Assembly (NCBI GenBank): GCA_033085395.1 | Contig: MU853182.1 | Location: 186,001-250,000 of the forward strand | DNA from: Xanthoparmelia taractica | Taxonomy: Eukaryota; Ascomycota; Lecanoromycetes; Lecanorales; Parmeliaceae | DNA length: 64,000 nucleotides | Direction: 5' to 3' | In this document: piece by piece, positions 11,382 through 21,228 of the stretch | Numbering within the stretch: the stretch's first letter is position 1 | Layout: each line of letters opens with the position of its first letter | Notes under the pieces: generated by a model | What the model was told of the DNA's origin: nothing | The model's database searches: none | What the model saw: the letters and a program-made list of their open reading frames with translations, nothing else | Program-made: the position numbers and the translations under genes

Positions 11382-12464
11382 TCTCACTCAGGAGGGAGCG
11401 GATGTGGCTACTTCCATTCTCTGGTGCAATTGAGAGGTGGTTGAAAGGGAGAAGATATTATTAAGGTACTAGAAGAATACATTGAATGGAAGATGACTGA
11501 GTAGCATCTGAAACGTTCGAGTGGAAACCAACACCTGACACCTGGCAGCTGATGGGGCTGCGACAGTGTTTATGAGTACAGTAGAGTACCTTATTCTAGG
11601 GCGATATCCCCTGCGTCAAAATTAGCCTTTAGGGGTGGCTTGGGGGGGGTGGCGTAGGGGTTGATATCCCAAGGATAACCCTGTTCCAGCCAAATTTCTC
11701 ATTACTTATTCCACTGATTTCATGATATAGAACATAAAATTCCAATAAATGTATATTATTTTTTAATATTGATTTTATTCATATGATTTTCAATTCTTAA
11801 GAATCATCAATAAATCAAAAAGTTATTAATAAAAGAAGTTCTTTTATATAGGGTTGAGCAAGCCCTATATAAAAAAAAGAAGGACCACTCCTCTTGAGAT
11901 AGCAAGAAAAGACATGGGTTCTGACCAGACCTGAAACAGTAAACAGACAGAAGGTGAAGCGTGAGCGGGAAACGAACATAGCAAAGTGGAAAGACTTTTG
12001 AAACCTACGAAACCCAAAAAGCGCCTCAATAATAGGCCAGAAATACAGCTCATGTCTTCGCGAGGTCAGTCACCCAAGAATCACCCGCTGGACTGTACCA
12101 AAAGCTACTCGAAGGAGGGTCAAATGATTGCATCGTGGCTTTCTTCCTTCAGCACATGATGGTAATAAGCTTACGCCGAACACGTCCTGAAAGCATTGCG
12201 TTGGCTTCCTTGTCTGAGTAGCAAGGTTGAGTTAGGCCAAAGTCAGTGAAGAGATGTTTTGCATCGGGCAGGCGCAAGCAAGGGGTGTTTCCCCAGTCGA
12301 GAGCCGCATTCTGTTTCACACCGTTCTAAGGGACAAGTCTATCGCTGAGAAGAGATTGATTCTCACTCGTACTCTGTTACTCGAGGACTCAAGCATGCTC
12401 TATGTCAAATTACGCTAACCTACCGCCACGACTCTGTTTCCCCGCCTCCGCCATCCAAGCTGCC
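11382..12464. other. Intergenic with AT-rich patch
   Basis: No gene is seen. A G-run lies near 11640-11655, and a strongly AT-rich patch runs from about 11690 to 11880 and contains a hairpin (listed separately). The remainder, to 12464, looks like ordinary intergenic DNA. The patch could be a decayed mobile element or an AT-rich terminator region. Confidence 0.45.
11839..11883. repeat. AT-rich inverted repeat (hairpin)
   Basis: The left arm TTCTTTTATATAGGG (11839-11853) is followed by a 9-nt loop and the matching arm CCCTATATAAAA (from 11863), then further A residues and GAA. At least 12 consecutive base pairs form. It sits at the edge of a sharply AT-rich patch. Confidence 0.6.
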
Positions 12465-13199
12465 TCAGCCCAAAGCCAGTGACCAGTATCCTCCCTCCCA
12501 TGTGCTATAGCTTTCTCCTTCTTCCCGATGCAGCAACCACATCTGACGATCCGTCAAACCGTGGTAGTGTGGGAATGGGTGTAGTTCGATATCGAAAGCT
12601 CCCCTTCGCCGAAGTTCTTGGAAGAGTGCCTCCAACTGCTCTGCATTCAGTGGCCCGCTGATAGGACCTACCAATGGCGGGAACGCCCCATCACGCCCAA
12701 ATGTCAAGTACAGTAACATCTCCCGGACCGCTAACGTTCGATAGGCGGTTGCCTGCCTCTCAACATGGAATTCCTCATATCTTGCTTGTCTGCTCGCAAC
12801 AAATGCTCTCGCCCGTGTCAGGCTTTCCTGGTACTGCTCGGCAGCAGCCTCCACGAAGTAGCGGTACCAAGTGTGCTGCCATCCCGGACTGTCCCCCAGT
12901 GCATGTCCCTCATGGGGTGGCAGTCCAACCCTACGAAATATTTCGCGGTGAGATTGCGCTTCCTCTTCCTCATCGATCACCTCGAAGAGAACGTGTCGAC
13001 ACATGGGGCAAGAATTCCTGGAATCCTGGGATAACCAGGTTGAGATACACTCTAAGCCCACGTGATGATTACAGGGGAGGCGAACTGCAGCGTCGCCAGA
13101 ATCTGTGTCGTATTTCCCATGACAGATCATACAAAAGCTTTCATTTGATAATTCAACCTTCGGAATCTTCACAAGCTGATCGAGGAATTGTTTAGCCAT
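12465..13199 (-). CDS. RING finger protein, CxHHxG variant
   Basis: Single exon, 244 aa. The start at 13199 is the first ATG before the conserved start MAKQFLDQLVKIPKV. A RING-type zinc finger spans about residues 24-70: CMICHGKYDTD, then LPCNHHVGLECISTWL, then SCPMCR. The usual second histidine ligand (three residues after the first His) is glycine here. The rest is helical with no recognised domain (a Tyr/Ala/Arg-rich middle and an aromatic end). It is probably a ubiquitin-ligase-like protein; the substrate is unknown. It is a distant relative of the RING protein at 20149-21228, which shows the same ligand change. Confidence 0.75.
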   Translation of the reverse strand: MAKQFLDQLVKIPKVELSNESFCMICHGKYDTDSGDAAVRLPCNHHVGLECISTWLSQDSRNSCPMCRHVLFEVIDEEEEAQSHREIFRRVGLPPHEGHALGDSPGWQHTWYRYFVEAAAEQYQESLTRARAFVASRQARYEEFHVERQATAYRTLAVREMLLYLTFGRDGAFPPLVGPISGPLNAEQLEALFQELRRRGAFDIELHPFPHYHGLTDRQMWLLHREEGESYSTWEGGYWSLALG

Positions 13200-14076
13200 G
13201 TTGAGACAGAGGTCTACTCTGATGTGGTGATATGTTGTTGCGTATGTCAACTAGGTACGTTGTATGTTGGCCTAGGTGCACCAATGAGGTATCGAACAAG
13301 ATTACCAACAACGCTGATGGACTTGAAGAGCAAGTCTTTCGAACCCATCACTCGAGTGAGTGTATCTTAATATTTCAAAGCCACCGGTTCACAGAGAACA
13401 AAGCATTCATTCAATGCCAAAATCACACCTTGTTCAGATGTGCAAGCCAAAGAATGGCTTTCATCGTTGTACGAAGATGTGCTTTTGTATTAATGGCATT
13501 GTGTTAACAATCTACGGAAAAGCATTCAGCTGATAGTGGTCAATGCGGAGTTTGAGGGCTTCTCACCAATTGGACTGTGTATTTTGGGACACTGTGAATA
13601 GTTGCGCGGTTACAAAGCACAAGTGCGGAGTGCAGCATCACATGGGGTACGATCTACCACCACCAGAGTTTAAGGATATGTTTTATAAAACATTCCGCTT
13701 CTCGTGACTCAAAGATGCTAGCCAAGCAGCAGCTATGCCAGGTTGAACAATTGCATCGAGTTGGTGCTAGGTTCTTTTCCGCTAGAACAGTTTTACCGTT
13801 TTGCCACTATGCAGACTTCCATGTGGCCAAAAGATTCCCAGCGCCACAGTGTTGAGACTCAATCCCTCTCGCTGGCGTCAGCATTTGCAACCTCGCTTTC
13901 GGTGGGCCTGTAGTCTCCCTGCAGCATCCCATGCAGACTACCGGCACAAAAGAACCCAGTGACCTGATAGCCTCAGTACTGTCGAAGAAGAGCGGCACTT
14001 TCCCTCTCTATAGCTCGGACAGAATAAAGATCTATCCTGGTGGGTTGCACTCGATAATAGAATGCGTCCAACTTTC

Positions 14077-14130
14077 GGAGGCCGTGGTGTTGATGTGGTA
14101 CTGTATCAGGTTCAATTCCTAATGGCGCTG
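14077..14130 (+). repeat. Truncated tRNA-like copy A
   Basis: The plus strand carries a B-box-like GGTTCAATTCC flanked by short complementary arms (TCAGG/CCTAA). It matches copy B at 14168-14253 on the opposite strand over the GATGTGGTA block and the B-box region, but lacks internal sequence. It is best read as a degenerate tRNA-derived element. Confidence 0.4.
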
Positions 14131-14167
14131 CCCGAAAGTGGGTAAAAACAAGCTACACCATTGTACC

Positions 14168-14253
14168 AGAGCCATCAGGAATCGAACCTAATACAAGTAA
14201 TATACCACATCATGTGGACGCTGAGTGGTGCGTAAGGCGCTACCAACGGCCCT
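14168..14253 (-). repeat. tRNA-like copy B with perfect B box
   Basis: Read on the minus strand, the 86-nt unit starts AGGGCCG and ends TGGCTCT, which pair over seven positions (two G-T) like an acceptor stem. It has a T-arm TTAGG-TTCGATT-CCTGA with the RNA polymerase III B box GGTTCGATTCC, an A-box-like TTGGTAGCGCC, and an internal hairpin CCACA-TGA-TGTGG. The D-arm and anticodon arm do not fold canonically, so a functional tRNA is unlikely. A tRNA pseudogene or tRNA-derived SINE head fits better. Confidence 0.4.
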
Positions 14254-14910
14254 TATCAGCGGAGTCGTTGACTTCTAGGACCCTCGGTCCAAGCTCTTGT
14301 TCATCCGCCAGACGTGGCGTCGTCGCAGACGAAATTAAGTATGCACATCGAATATTCATCAGAGGCCCACACCCAAAGTGAGCACAGGTAAGGAACGCTG
14401 GCTTATTTCGAGCATTTCACTGGATTGTGGTCTCTTTTCTACAGCTTTGTCTTTCTTGATGATGCACTAAGCTCGAGTGTTTTCTGAATATAACTCCATA
14501 GAATGTTAGCTCACTTTGCAGGCTACTTGTCGCGAATGCTGTTAAAGTTGAAAGAGATTAAGGGTCATGCCCATATAGGCAGCATTATGTGCGCATCGAC
14601 CACTTCGCTCTAAATGGTCTGCGCAATCCTCTTCAAGATGAATAGTATTGGGGAAGAAGCTTCCGACACAGTCTCAAAACAAGCAAGCGCTTGAAAGGAC
14701 TCGTAAGCGATTTGCTAGCGACGCTGTTTGGAGCAATTGGCGACAATCCATGCGATAATGCCACGGGTTTTATCCTGTACTAGCGCTATGATTTTGTATA
14801 ATCTACTGCTATATCTCCTTTAAAAACACTGCTCGAACAGGTTCACCCCGTCGACGCTTCCCTTTCACTCCTCGGTCGTCCATTGCTGGTTCAGGATTTG
14901 AAATCTACGG

Positions 14911-15707
14911 ATGCCACCAATGTCTCATCCGTACTTCCTGACCCACCTACTCTCTATCCTCCTTCTCTCCACCCTCGGTCTGGCGAGCCCACTCAGCGGT
15001 CCGCAAGAACTAGCAGAACGAGACAACAAATGGAATCTAAAATGTAGCAACGCACCCACCGTCGTGGCAGGATCGTGAGTCCCAACCCCACCACACCCCA
15101 ACAGAGCAGCATCTAACCCACAACCCTCCTCCACAGCTTGCTCAACGTCTCCGACGTGACGAAACCCCTCCCAAAAGACCTCCCCGAATCCGGCTCCAAC
15201 CAGCCATGGTTCAAATACCTCTGGTGCGTCCCCGGCACAAAGACCTATCTATTCCTCGACAACGGCCGCCTTGAGCCCCCGCCCCTCACTTCCAGCTTCA
15301 TTCACTACGCGCTCCTTCAGGCCGCCACCGAGGCCAAGACGGAGCTGGCGGAGCTGGATGACGGGCCCATTACGCCCCCGTACAATGGCTACATGACGCC
15401 CGACTACAGCTGGGCCTTTACGGTCCCGGCTACCAACACTGAGGTGCAGATGCAGTCCTCCAAGGGTGTCTTGACGCGGGGGATCATGGTCTCGGCGTGG
15501 ACGGGGCTGCTGCAGTATGCGGATGATTATAACATGGAGCGTATGCCGATGGTGTTCCAGGTGAATGATGGGCAGTGGGGGGAGGTGGCGATTGGGTATG
15601 TGGGATACATTGATCCGGAGGATCCGAAGAAGAGGTGCGTTTATCAGAATATCCAGGGGGACGTGGGATATTGCGAGGATGTGGCGGGGGGGAAGGTTAT
15701 CAACTAG
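14911..15707 (+). CDS. Small secreted protein of unknown function
   Basis: Exons: 14911-15074 and 15137-15707 (244 aa); the 62-nt intron starts GTGAGT and ends CCACAG. A signal peptide is evident at residues about 8-27 (FLTHLLSILLLSTLGLAS), with no later membrane segment or GPI-type tail. The mature part has about four cysteines (LKCSNAP, LWCVPG, KRCVYQ, GYCED), enough for two disulfides. No catalytic motif is recognised. The in-frame ATG at 14920 could also be the start. It is a secreted protein of effector-candidate type by size and cysteines, but that is inference; it lies in a gene-poor stretch with decayed sequences nearby. Confidence 0.75.
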
Positions 15708-15807
15708 CTTCTTAAACTGTTTGTAGCCATTTTGTTTGGTGAATCGAAGCTTACGTAGCCAAGTTTCCTTGAATCGATTATTGTTTCATCATTTCGATTG
15801 CAAGTTG

Positions 15808-16099
15808 TTACGTTCCCTGTGGCGATTTCAGGGCAGCACGGAAAAGCCCCAACTCAACGCTCCTTGTATAGTCTAGCAATATCCCTCTTCGACCGCCAAT
15901 ATTGCACCAAGCGCACTGTGACCAAGCACGTCAGGCTTGGCAAACTCATACTGATGATCTGGGTACTCACACTATTAGAACTACAGCCAGTATCGTGGTC
16001 AATGCAATATGAGAAAGAACAGCGTTTGCAAACCCTCTGTGTCAGTGCTTGACACAGCTGGCATTGCTGACCGCATTCGTAGCAGTGTTTCTTGGAGCC
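15808..16099 (-). other. Orphan cysteine-rich exons downstream of the F-box-like gene
   Basis: On the minus strand, 16099-15971 encodes a zinc-binding-like segment (HCYECGQQCQLCQALT, VCKRCSFSYCIDHD). It is followed by a good 55-nt intron (GTGAGT to CACAG) and a second exon, 15915-15808, beginning CAWCNIGGRRG and ending at TAA. These resemble the CxxC / YCxxH / CxWCN tail seen in related fungal F-box proteins. I find no phase-compatible splice from the upstream gene, whose frame stops at 16180. They may be a broken 3' part or an unrecognised alternative end of that gene. Confidence 0.45.
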
Positions 16100-16179
16100 C
16101 TTCAGGATACGTAGGAGGTCAGCGACCATTAAATCAGAGCAGACAAAGGGTCGAAAAGCGCAACAGGTACGCTCAAAGA

Positions 16180-17424
16180 TCAACCCCACATTCCGCCTTC
16201 TCCGACTCCGTTCAAGAGTTCATGCATTAAACAGTCTGAAACGCACAGGCCATTATGTACCTTGATGTCTTCATTCAAAGCTGGAACCGGCACGGATGAT
16301 GCGGGATCTCCTTTGGTCGAACCTCTGTTCTTCGGGGTGGTATAGCATGATTCGCACCACCAGACGTTGCACATCTCACACCACCGTCCTTTGAGACACG
16401 TACGACAGCGCACTATAAGCGGTGGATATGGTTGATCCTGGGGTCCGATACGCTGAGCTACTTCAACCTTTGAAGAATGCAGCGGAGGTGGCGACAGCAA
16501 GGGAAGGCGGTCCGCAGGTGAGACCCCAGGGTATGCGGGGCCTTCGGGGCAGGTACCGCACGATTTACATCCATCCAACCGGACAGTCGCCAGTCTCGGT
16601 CGGCGGTCGTAAAAGTTTGCTCGATCATGACGGCAGAGTACCGCATCGAAAGCGATCAAGCCGGCACAGGCCTCGAGAATCTCTGGCCATCCTAATGCTG
16701 CCCAGGTGCCCGCCAGGATATTCGACATCCCTAGAGCACCGTAAGGAGAATCACTGTAGGGGTCTTCCCCTGGTAGCTTTCTGAAGTCGTCCAAGTCATA
16801 AGCCCCATGATCGCCAGCGCCTAGCCGGGCACCTGTTGTGGCGGTTACACCCTTCGGCCTATTCCTTACGTTGTTACGGTCATTCACCTCCTGTATCATT
16901 CTCTGTGGGCCAAAAACATAGAGTGCTCTAAGCTTTGGCGCTCCTTCTGGGCGGGACGGCTTGACAAGATGGCGTAAAATTCGGAAAACATCTTGTTTGT
17001 TGATTTTGTGACTCCCTCGTATAGAGAGCAGGCGAATCTGATAACGTTCATTGCACAGTATATCCTCGAGGATCGTGGTAGGGACATATAGCTCATCTAG
17101 AACAAGCGTTCTCACATCTTGTACCACGTTTCTGTTTTCCAGCATGGAAAGAATGGTACTGAATCTTTGAGCGTAGAATTCATCAATCTTCTGATCGTCA
17201 ATCGAGACGTCCCCTACATGTCGAGCCAAGATATGAGTTCCACGCAGATCAACATTTTGAAAGACGTGTGGCGTATCATAAATAAGAGACTTGTAGGCAT
17301 TCGAAGTAGCAGCCAGCGACACAAGCGATCTGATACCTATGTATGGACTAGTATGGCGCAATATCAGAGAGTTGGACAGTAGATCAAGCAAAGAGCATGG
17401 CAAGACAGATTGCCCAGCGGCCAT
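16180..17424 (-). CDS. F-box-like protein with C-terminal CxxC cluster
   Basis: Single exon, 414 aa, starting MAAGQSVLPCSLLDLL at 17424. The N-terminus (residues 8-45) resembles a fungal F-box-like helix bundle: CSLLDLLSNSLILRHTSPYIGIRSLVSLAATS. The middle follows the pattern of fungal F-box/LRR-type proteins (DVRTLVLDEL, then LLSIRGSHKIN). The C-terminal third carries cysteine pairs typical of the family: GCKSCGTC, RCRTCLKGRWCEMCNVWWCESCY, then GLCVSDCL and the end GGMWG. It is probably an adaptor for a ubiquitin ligase, by family resemblance only. More Cys-rich exons follow at once on the same strand, so the true C-terminus is uncertain. Confidence 0.72.
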   Translation of the reverse strand: MAAGQSVLPCSLLDLLSNSLILRHTSPYIGIRSLVSLAATSNAYKSLIYDTPHVFQNVDLRGTHILARHVGDVSIDDQKIDEFYAQRFSTILSMLENRNVVQDVRTLVLDELYVPTTILEDILCNERYQIRLLSIRGSHKINKQDVFRILRHLVKPSRPEGAPKLRALYVFGPQRMIQEVNDRNNVRNRPKGVTATTGARLGAGDHGAYDLDDFRKLPGEDPYSDSPYGALGMSNILAGTWAALGWPEILEACAGLIAFDAVLCRHDRANFYDRRPRLATVRLDGCKSCGTCPEGPAYPGVSPADRLPLLSPPPLHSSKVEVAQRIGPQDQPYPPLIVRCRTCLKGRWCEMCNVWWCESCYTTPKNRGSTKGDPASSVPVPALNEDIKVHNGLCVSDCLMHELLNGVGEGGMWG

Positions 17425-17727
17425 GATAGTGGAGGGAAGCAATAGAGAGTTCTAGAGTTAGTGATAGGGTTGAAAGGTTATGAGCTTGTCACGGGTTTGC
17501 CCGGCCACCTTGATACGTACCGTAAGCTTCTTGGCATGAGCGCTTTACTACCTAGGTAGACAACTTCATCATCTCTAGCGAGGTCTACTATCTAAGCTCT
17601 TGCATTTACAAACTCACACTTCTACCATGACTTACTTTTAGGACTTTACGTGCTCTCACCAATCTTGTCCTATCTTGACCCACCTCTGTATGCTACGGAA
17701 GTATAGTGCATCTCCCGACACCAAAGA

Positions 17728-19284
17728 TCAGAGAAACTCTCTAGTGAATCTCCCTTGAGGGTCAAATTCCTTTTTGAGGTTTCGTAGCCTAGTGAGTCTC
17801 TCCTGACCTCGGAAGCGACGCTCTATAGGACCAGTACGGGTGCCATGGGGTAAGTCGATATAGTCTTCAGGTCTGGTCCCCAGGCGCATGGTGTCAATGG
17901 CGCGCTCTTCGAAGCCAAAGACTTTCTCCAAGCTTTCTTGCTCTTGGCACCAGGAAAGACAATGACTGTAAAAAATGTCAATGTCATTCTCAAAATAATT
18001 GCAGCTTGGGCAAGGATTAAAAAGTATTTGTTACTGACAGCCAGAGGTGGACGTCTTTATGACTGAATGCAGAATTCGTTGGGGTTTCAGGTGGTGGTAG
18101 GCAGTGCCACTCGATGAAGTATTCCGAGGCTACTGCATCCGGGCAAGTATCAAGCAGCTGTTGAAAAACATCCATCAATTTCATACAATTTGCAGATTTG
18201 ATTTCTTGTAAGCCGGCAAGAGTGAAACGTCTCAAGCCTCCTTTGCCGCTTGCAAAGTCAAGATGGTCGCTGAGGTTCGGAACGAGCGGTGTAGTCTCGC
18301 TGAAAAAGGATGGTCCGAGGTCTGCCAAACACTGGAACACCTTTGGTCCCTCTTGATGATCGCCGAAGTAGTGAGGCGCAACAACGATCATAGGCTTGAA
18401 GTGCGGCGGAGGTGCTATCATCATGACGAGAGCTGCTGTACGGCTTTTGGAAGTCGTAGCAAGTGATTCCACCACCTCAAACACTTCTGCGGCACGTTCA
18501 ACGGGATATAGGAAGTTTCCAATCCAGTGCCGTCCTTCTTGAGTATCGAATATGGACAGAGAGTATGTTCTCAAAGTAATCTCGACGACAACCCCGAAGT
18601 AGACACCTGCGCCTTTGATGGCCCAAAATAGATCGGGTTGATCTACATCGTCGACGTAGACGAGCCGGCCATCGGCAAGAACGATTTTTGCAGACAGCAT
18701 GTTGTCGCAAGCGAGACCCATGAGACCTGTAGCGACACCAATGCCGCCTCCCAGATAGTACGGAATCACACCTATTGTATTTCCGTTTCCGATAGCTATA
18801 TCAAATTGATCAGAATCTCGAAGCGACGTGATTAAAGATTTGTCATACCTGCACATTCCCCTGCTTCCGCAAGAGCTGTAGACAACTCCTTCGTCAACAC
18901 TCCTCCAGTCACAGTGACTTGATGCTCTGTGGGGTTGACTTGAATCGATTTATAGTCGGTGAAATCGAGGACGAATCCCCCAATACCAATTGTGGACCAC
19001 AAGCTGTGGCCGCCGCAGACCGAGACAAAAGGTATCTGGTGCATTGATGCGGCTTTCACCTTATCGTAATCATGTTAGTAGGATATATTCTGTGCAAAAA
19101 GCCTTGGACATACCGTCACGATCGCGTCATGCTCGCTCGCAACTTTTACGATAGCTCCCGGAAGCATGATGCCAACATCAGACCAGCGCTGTAACGCAAG
19201 CTGCAAATCCTTGCTTGAAGCATCTGTGAGAACGCATGCATCAGGAGAAAGACTGCCTTTTAACTCAGAGACAAATTCGAATTG
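17728..19284 (-). CDS. FAD-binding oxidoreductase, berberine-bridge-enzyme-like (5' end unresolved)
   Basis: Exons: about 19284-19114, 19059-18849, 18771-18039 and 17965-17728 (450 aa visible). The joins restore EHDAIVTVKAAS, GECAGVIPYYLGGGIG and HLWLHCLSWCQE. The PCMH FAD-binding domain is recognisable: PGAIVKVASEHDAIV, then VCGGHSLWSTIGIGGFVLDF with the His that commonly binds FAD, then LGGGIGVATGLMGLACDNML and AIKGAGVYFGVV. The BBE C-terminal FDPQGRF motif is present. Such enzymes oxidise alcohols, amines or alkaloid-type substrates and are usually secreted. The first visible exon opens at an acceptor-like CAG after an in-frame TGA. It has no ATG near its start, and I find no credible upstream first exon with a signal peptide. 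The gene may be 5'-truncated. Confidence 0.75.
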
Positions 19285-20148
19285 CTGTCAAGAATTGACC
19301 GTGTCCGTACCGATTTGTAACCAAGACCGGAACTCTGTAACACAGGTATTTTCTGATACGTTTCTTACGAACCGCACGCTCAAAGTTACGGATAGGAACG
19401 AGGACCGACTAATCCGATGCAATGACAACGTGTGACACTCAGCTTCTGGTCACATATGCGCCTCCTACGCCTTGTCAGACCGCTGATTTGGGTTTCATTC
19501 TGACCAATGCCCAGGTAACAGCATGGCCTAAGATCTGCACATAAGGATCAAATGTGTTTCGTGCATGCTCCGATGCAAGCTAAAGCGGCACAGGTTGACA
19601 TGTGCTGGTCATATGCACCTGTGTCATGGCCACGACCGATTAAATCCGACCTGCATGACTTTCATGTACGATTCAGCTCTATCTCATGCATACTTCAGCT
19701 GAAAGCTAGTGCTGCACCAGACCCATTTTGTTGGACCTTATCGAGGACGCAACCAACACTACGACCATGAATTGTCGGTGGTATTATGGAAATAGTGGTA
19801 GGGGTAGTGTATTCATGAGGCTAGGAGAGGGTTAGGCCCCCTCGCCGGCAGTCCAGTCCTAAGAACGCCATGCCGCAAGGTGGTGTTATGGATTTGGCAT
19901 CTGTTCTCCGTAGAACTATGCCAAGCCTCGGGGTAGATCAATATTGCTCCAACCACCACACCACTCTTTCGTGACACATGACAGCACCCCTTTACATGAC
20001 AATTCCATCTCGCCATCAAGGTCTTAACAGGATCAACCATGTGCCCGCATCTAAGATATCTGTTGCCCGAGACACACACCCAGATTATTACAGAATCATC
20101 TCGATGCCCGCCGTAATCTCTGTTTGACCGTTCACTCACCTCCCAACG
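19285..20148. other. Intergenic, about 0.86 kb
   Basis: It separates the FAD oxidoreductase (5' side) from the RING gene (3' side). It might contain a missing first exon of the oxidoreductase, but none was found. No other feature is seen. Confidence 0.4.
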
Positions 20149-21228
20149 CTAACTATCGTCTTCAACACTATAGACCCCAGCTCCTTCATCGTCCGACTCT
20201 CTACCAAACGCAGCAACCGCTTCAGCTCCATCTCCGCCATCTCTATCCGGATCGTTGATTACTTCGTCCAAGGTCATTGATGTCCGACTGGAATTGAAGC
20301 TTGAAATTTGATTGCCAGTTTCTCTCCAGACTTGCAAGACATCCGTGCTGAAATCGTCACCGTGCCCAAGGTACGCCCACCAAGACCCTTGCCGACCTTC
20401 GTTGATGAGCGGCGGCCCGTCCAACGCTCCTCGTAGCACTAGGTTCCGAAAGATCCCTTCATCCTGGTACGGCTTGTCCGAATACGTCCAGGTATCCACT
20501 TGATAGATCGTGGCACCGCCACTCTTCCGAAGCTGAATGTATAGAACGCCTCTTGGGTCAGCTGTTTCAAGTCCTGATGCCAGGGCCTCGACGTGCGCTT
20601 CCACTTCTCCAGGTTCAGGATATACCTGCAGCATCCATGCTGCATTGTCAGCTCCTGGAGGCGAAGTCGAGAGGATTTTCCTTGCGAACGTCCTCCGGAA
20701 GTCGTGGTCACGAAAGAAGCCAATCAGGGATTTGTCATCCTCATTGTAACGTCCAGCCGCCCGCACGATCCATCCAGGAGGTGAATGGCTTCGCGGTTCT
20801 GGTCTAGTATTTGGGAGGGTATAGTCTGATCGGAAAATGGTCATGCATATGTCGTCGAAAGTTGGAAAATAGTATTTTGATTCATCCCAGTCCCGTTCAC
20901 CTATGATATGGGGCCACGGTAAAATCTGGAAAAACCTTTTCCGACACATGGGACACGAGTCGCCTTGTTTTGGCTGTAGCCAAGTCGCAAGACATTTCCG
21001 TCCAGCGTGATGGCCGCAAGGGAGGTGCACCGCCTCTTCGATGATTTCACTTTTCAAGTTCCCGAGACCATACTCATTCTGACAGATCATACACTGGCTA
21101 TCCTTTGCTAGCTTATCTGCCTTGATTATTGGAAGCCTTTGGACGAAATCCTGGATCATCTTTTGGAAGCCCTGCTTGAAGTCGTCTTGTTCAGACCCCT
21201 CTATTGAAAACGGTCTGATGAGATCCAT
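20149..21228 (-). CDS. RING finger protein, CxHHxG variant
   Basis: Single exon, 359 aa. A RING-type finger spans about residues 46-98: CMICQNEYGLGNLKSE, LPCGHHAGRKCLATWL, SCPMCRKRFF. As in the protein at 12465-13199, the position of the second ligand histidine is glycine. N-terminal to it is a helical segment, FQKMIQDFVQRLPIIK, also similar to the other RING protein (FLDQLVKIPKV). The remainder has no recognised fold and ends in a Gly/Asp/Glu-rich acidic tail. It is probably a ubiquitin-ligase-type protein; partners are unknown. Confidence 0.78.
   Translation of the reverse strand: MDLIRPFSIEGSEQDDFKQGFQKMIQDFVQRLPIIKADKLAKDSQCMICQNEYGLGNLKSEIIEEAVHLPCGHHAGRKCLATWLQPKQGDSCPMCRKRFFQILPWPHIIGERDWDESKYYFPTFDDICMTIFRSDYTLPNTRPEPRSHSPPGWIVRAAGRYNEDDKSLIGFFRDHDFRRTFARKILSTSPPGADNAAWMLQVYPEPGEVEAHVEALASGLETADPRGVLYIQLRKSGGATIYQVDTWTYSDKPYQDEGIFRNLVLRGALDGPPLINEGRQGSWWAYLGHGDDFSTDVLQVWRETGNQISSFNSSRTSMTLDEVINDPDRDGGDGAEAVAAFGRESDDEGAGVYSVEDDS

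Larger units (their letters stand above)
13200..14910. other. Intergenic, about 1.7 kb, with tRNA-like pair
   Basis: No protein gene is supported. Two inverted tRNA-like sequences lie at 14077-14130 and 14168-14253 (listed separately). The remaining DNA shows only short open frames without motifs. The last 200 bases are likely the promoter of the secreted-protein gene. Confidence 0.45.
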
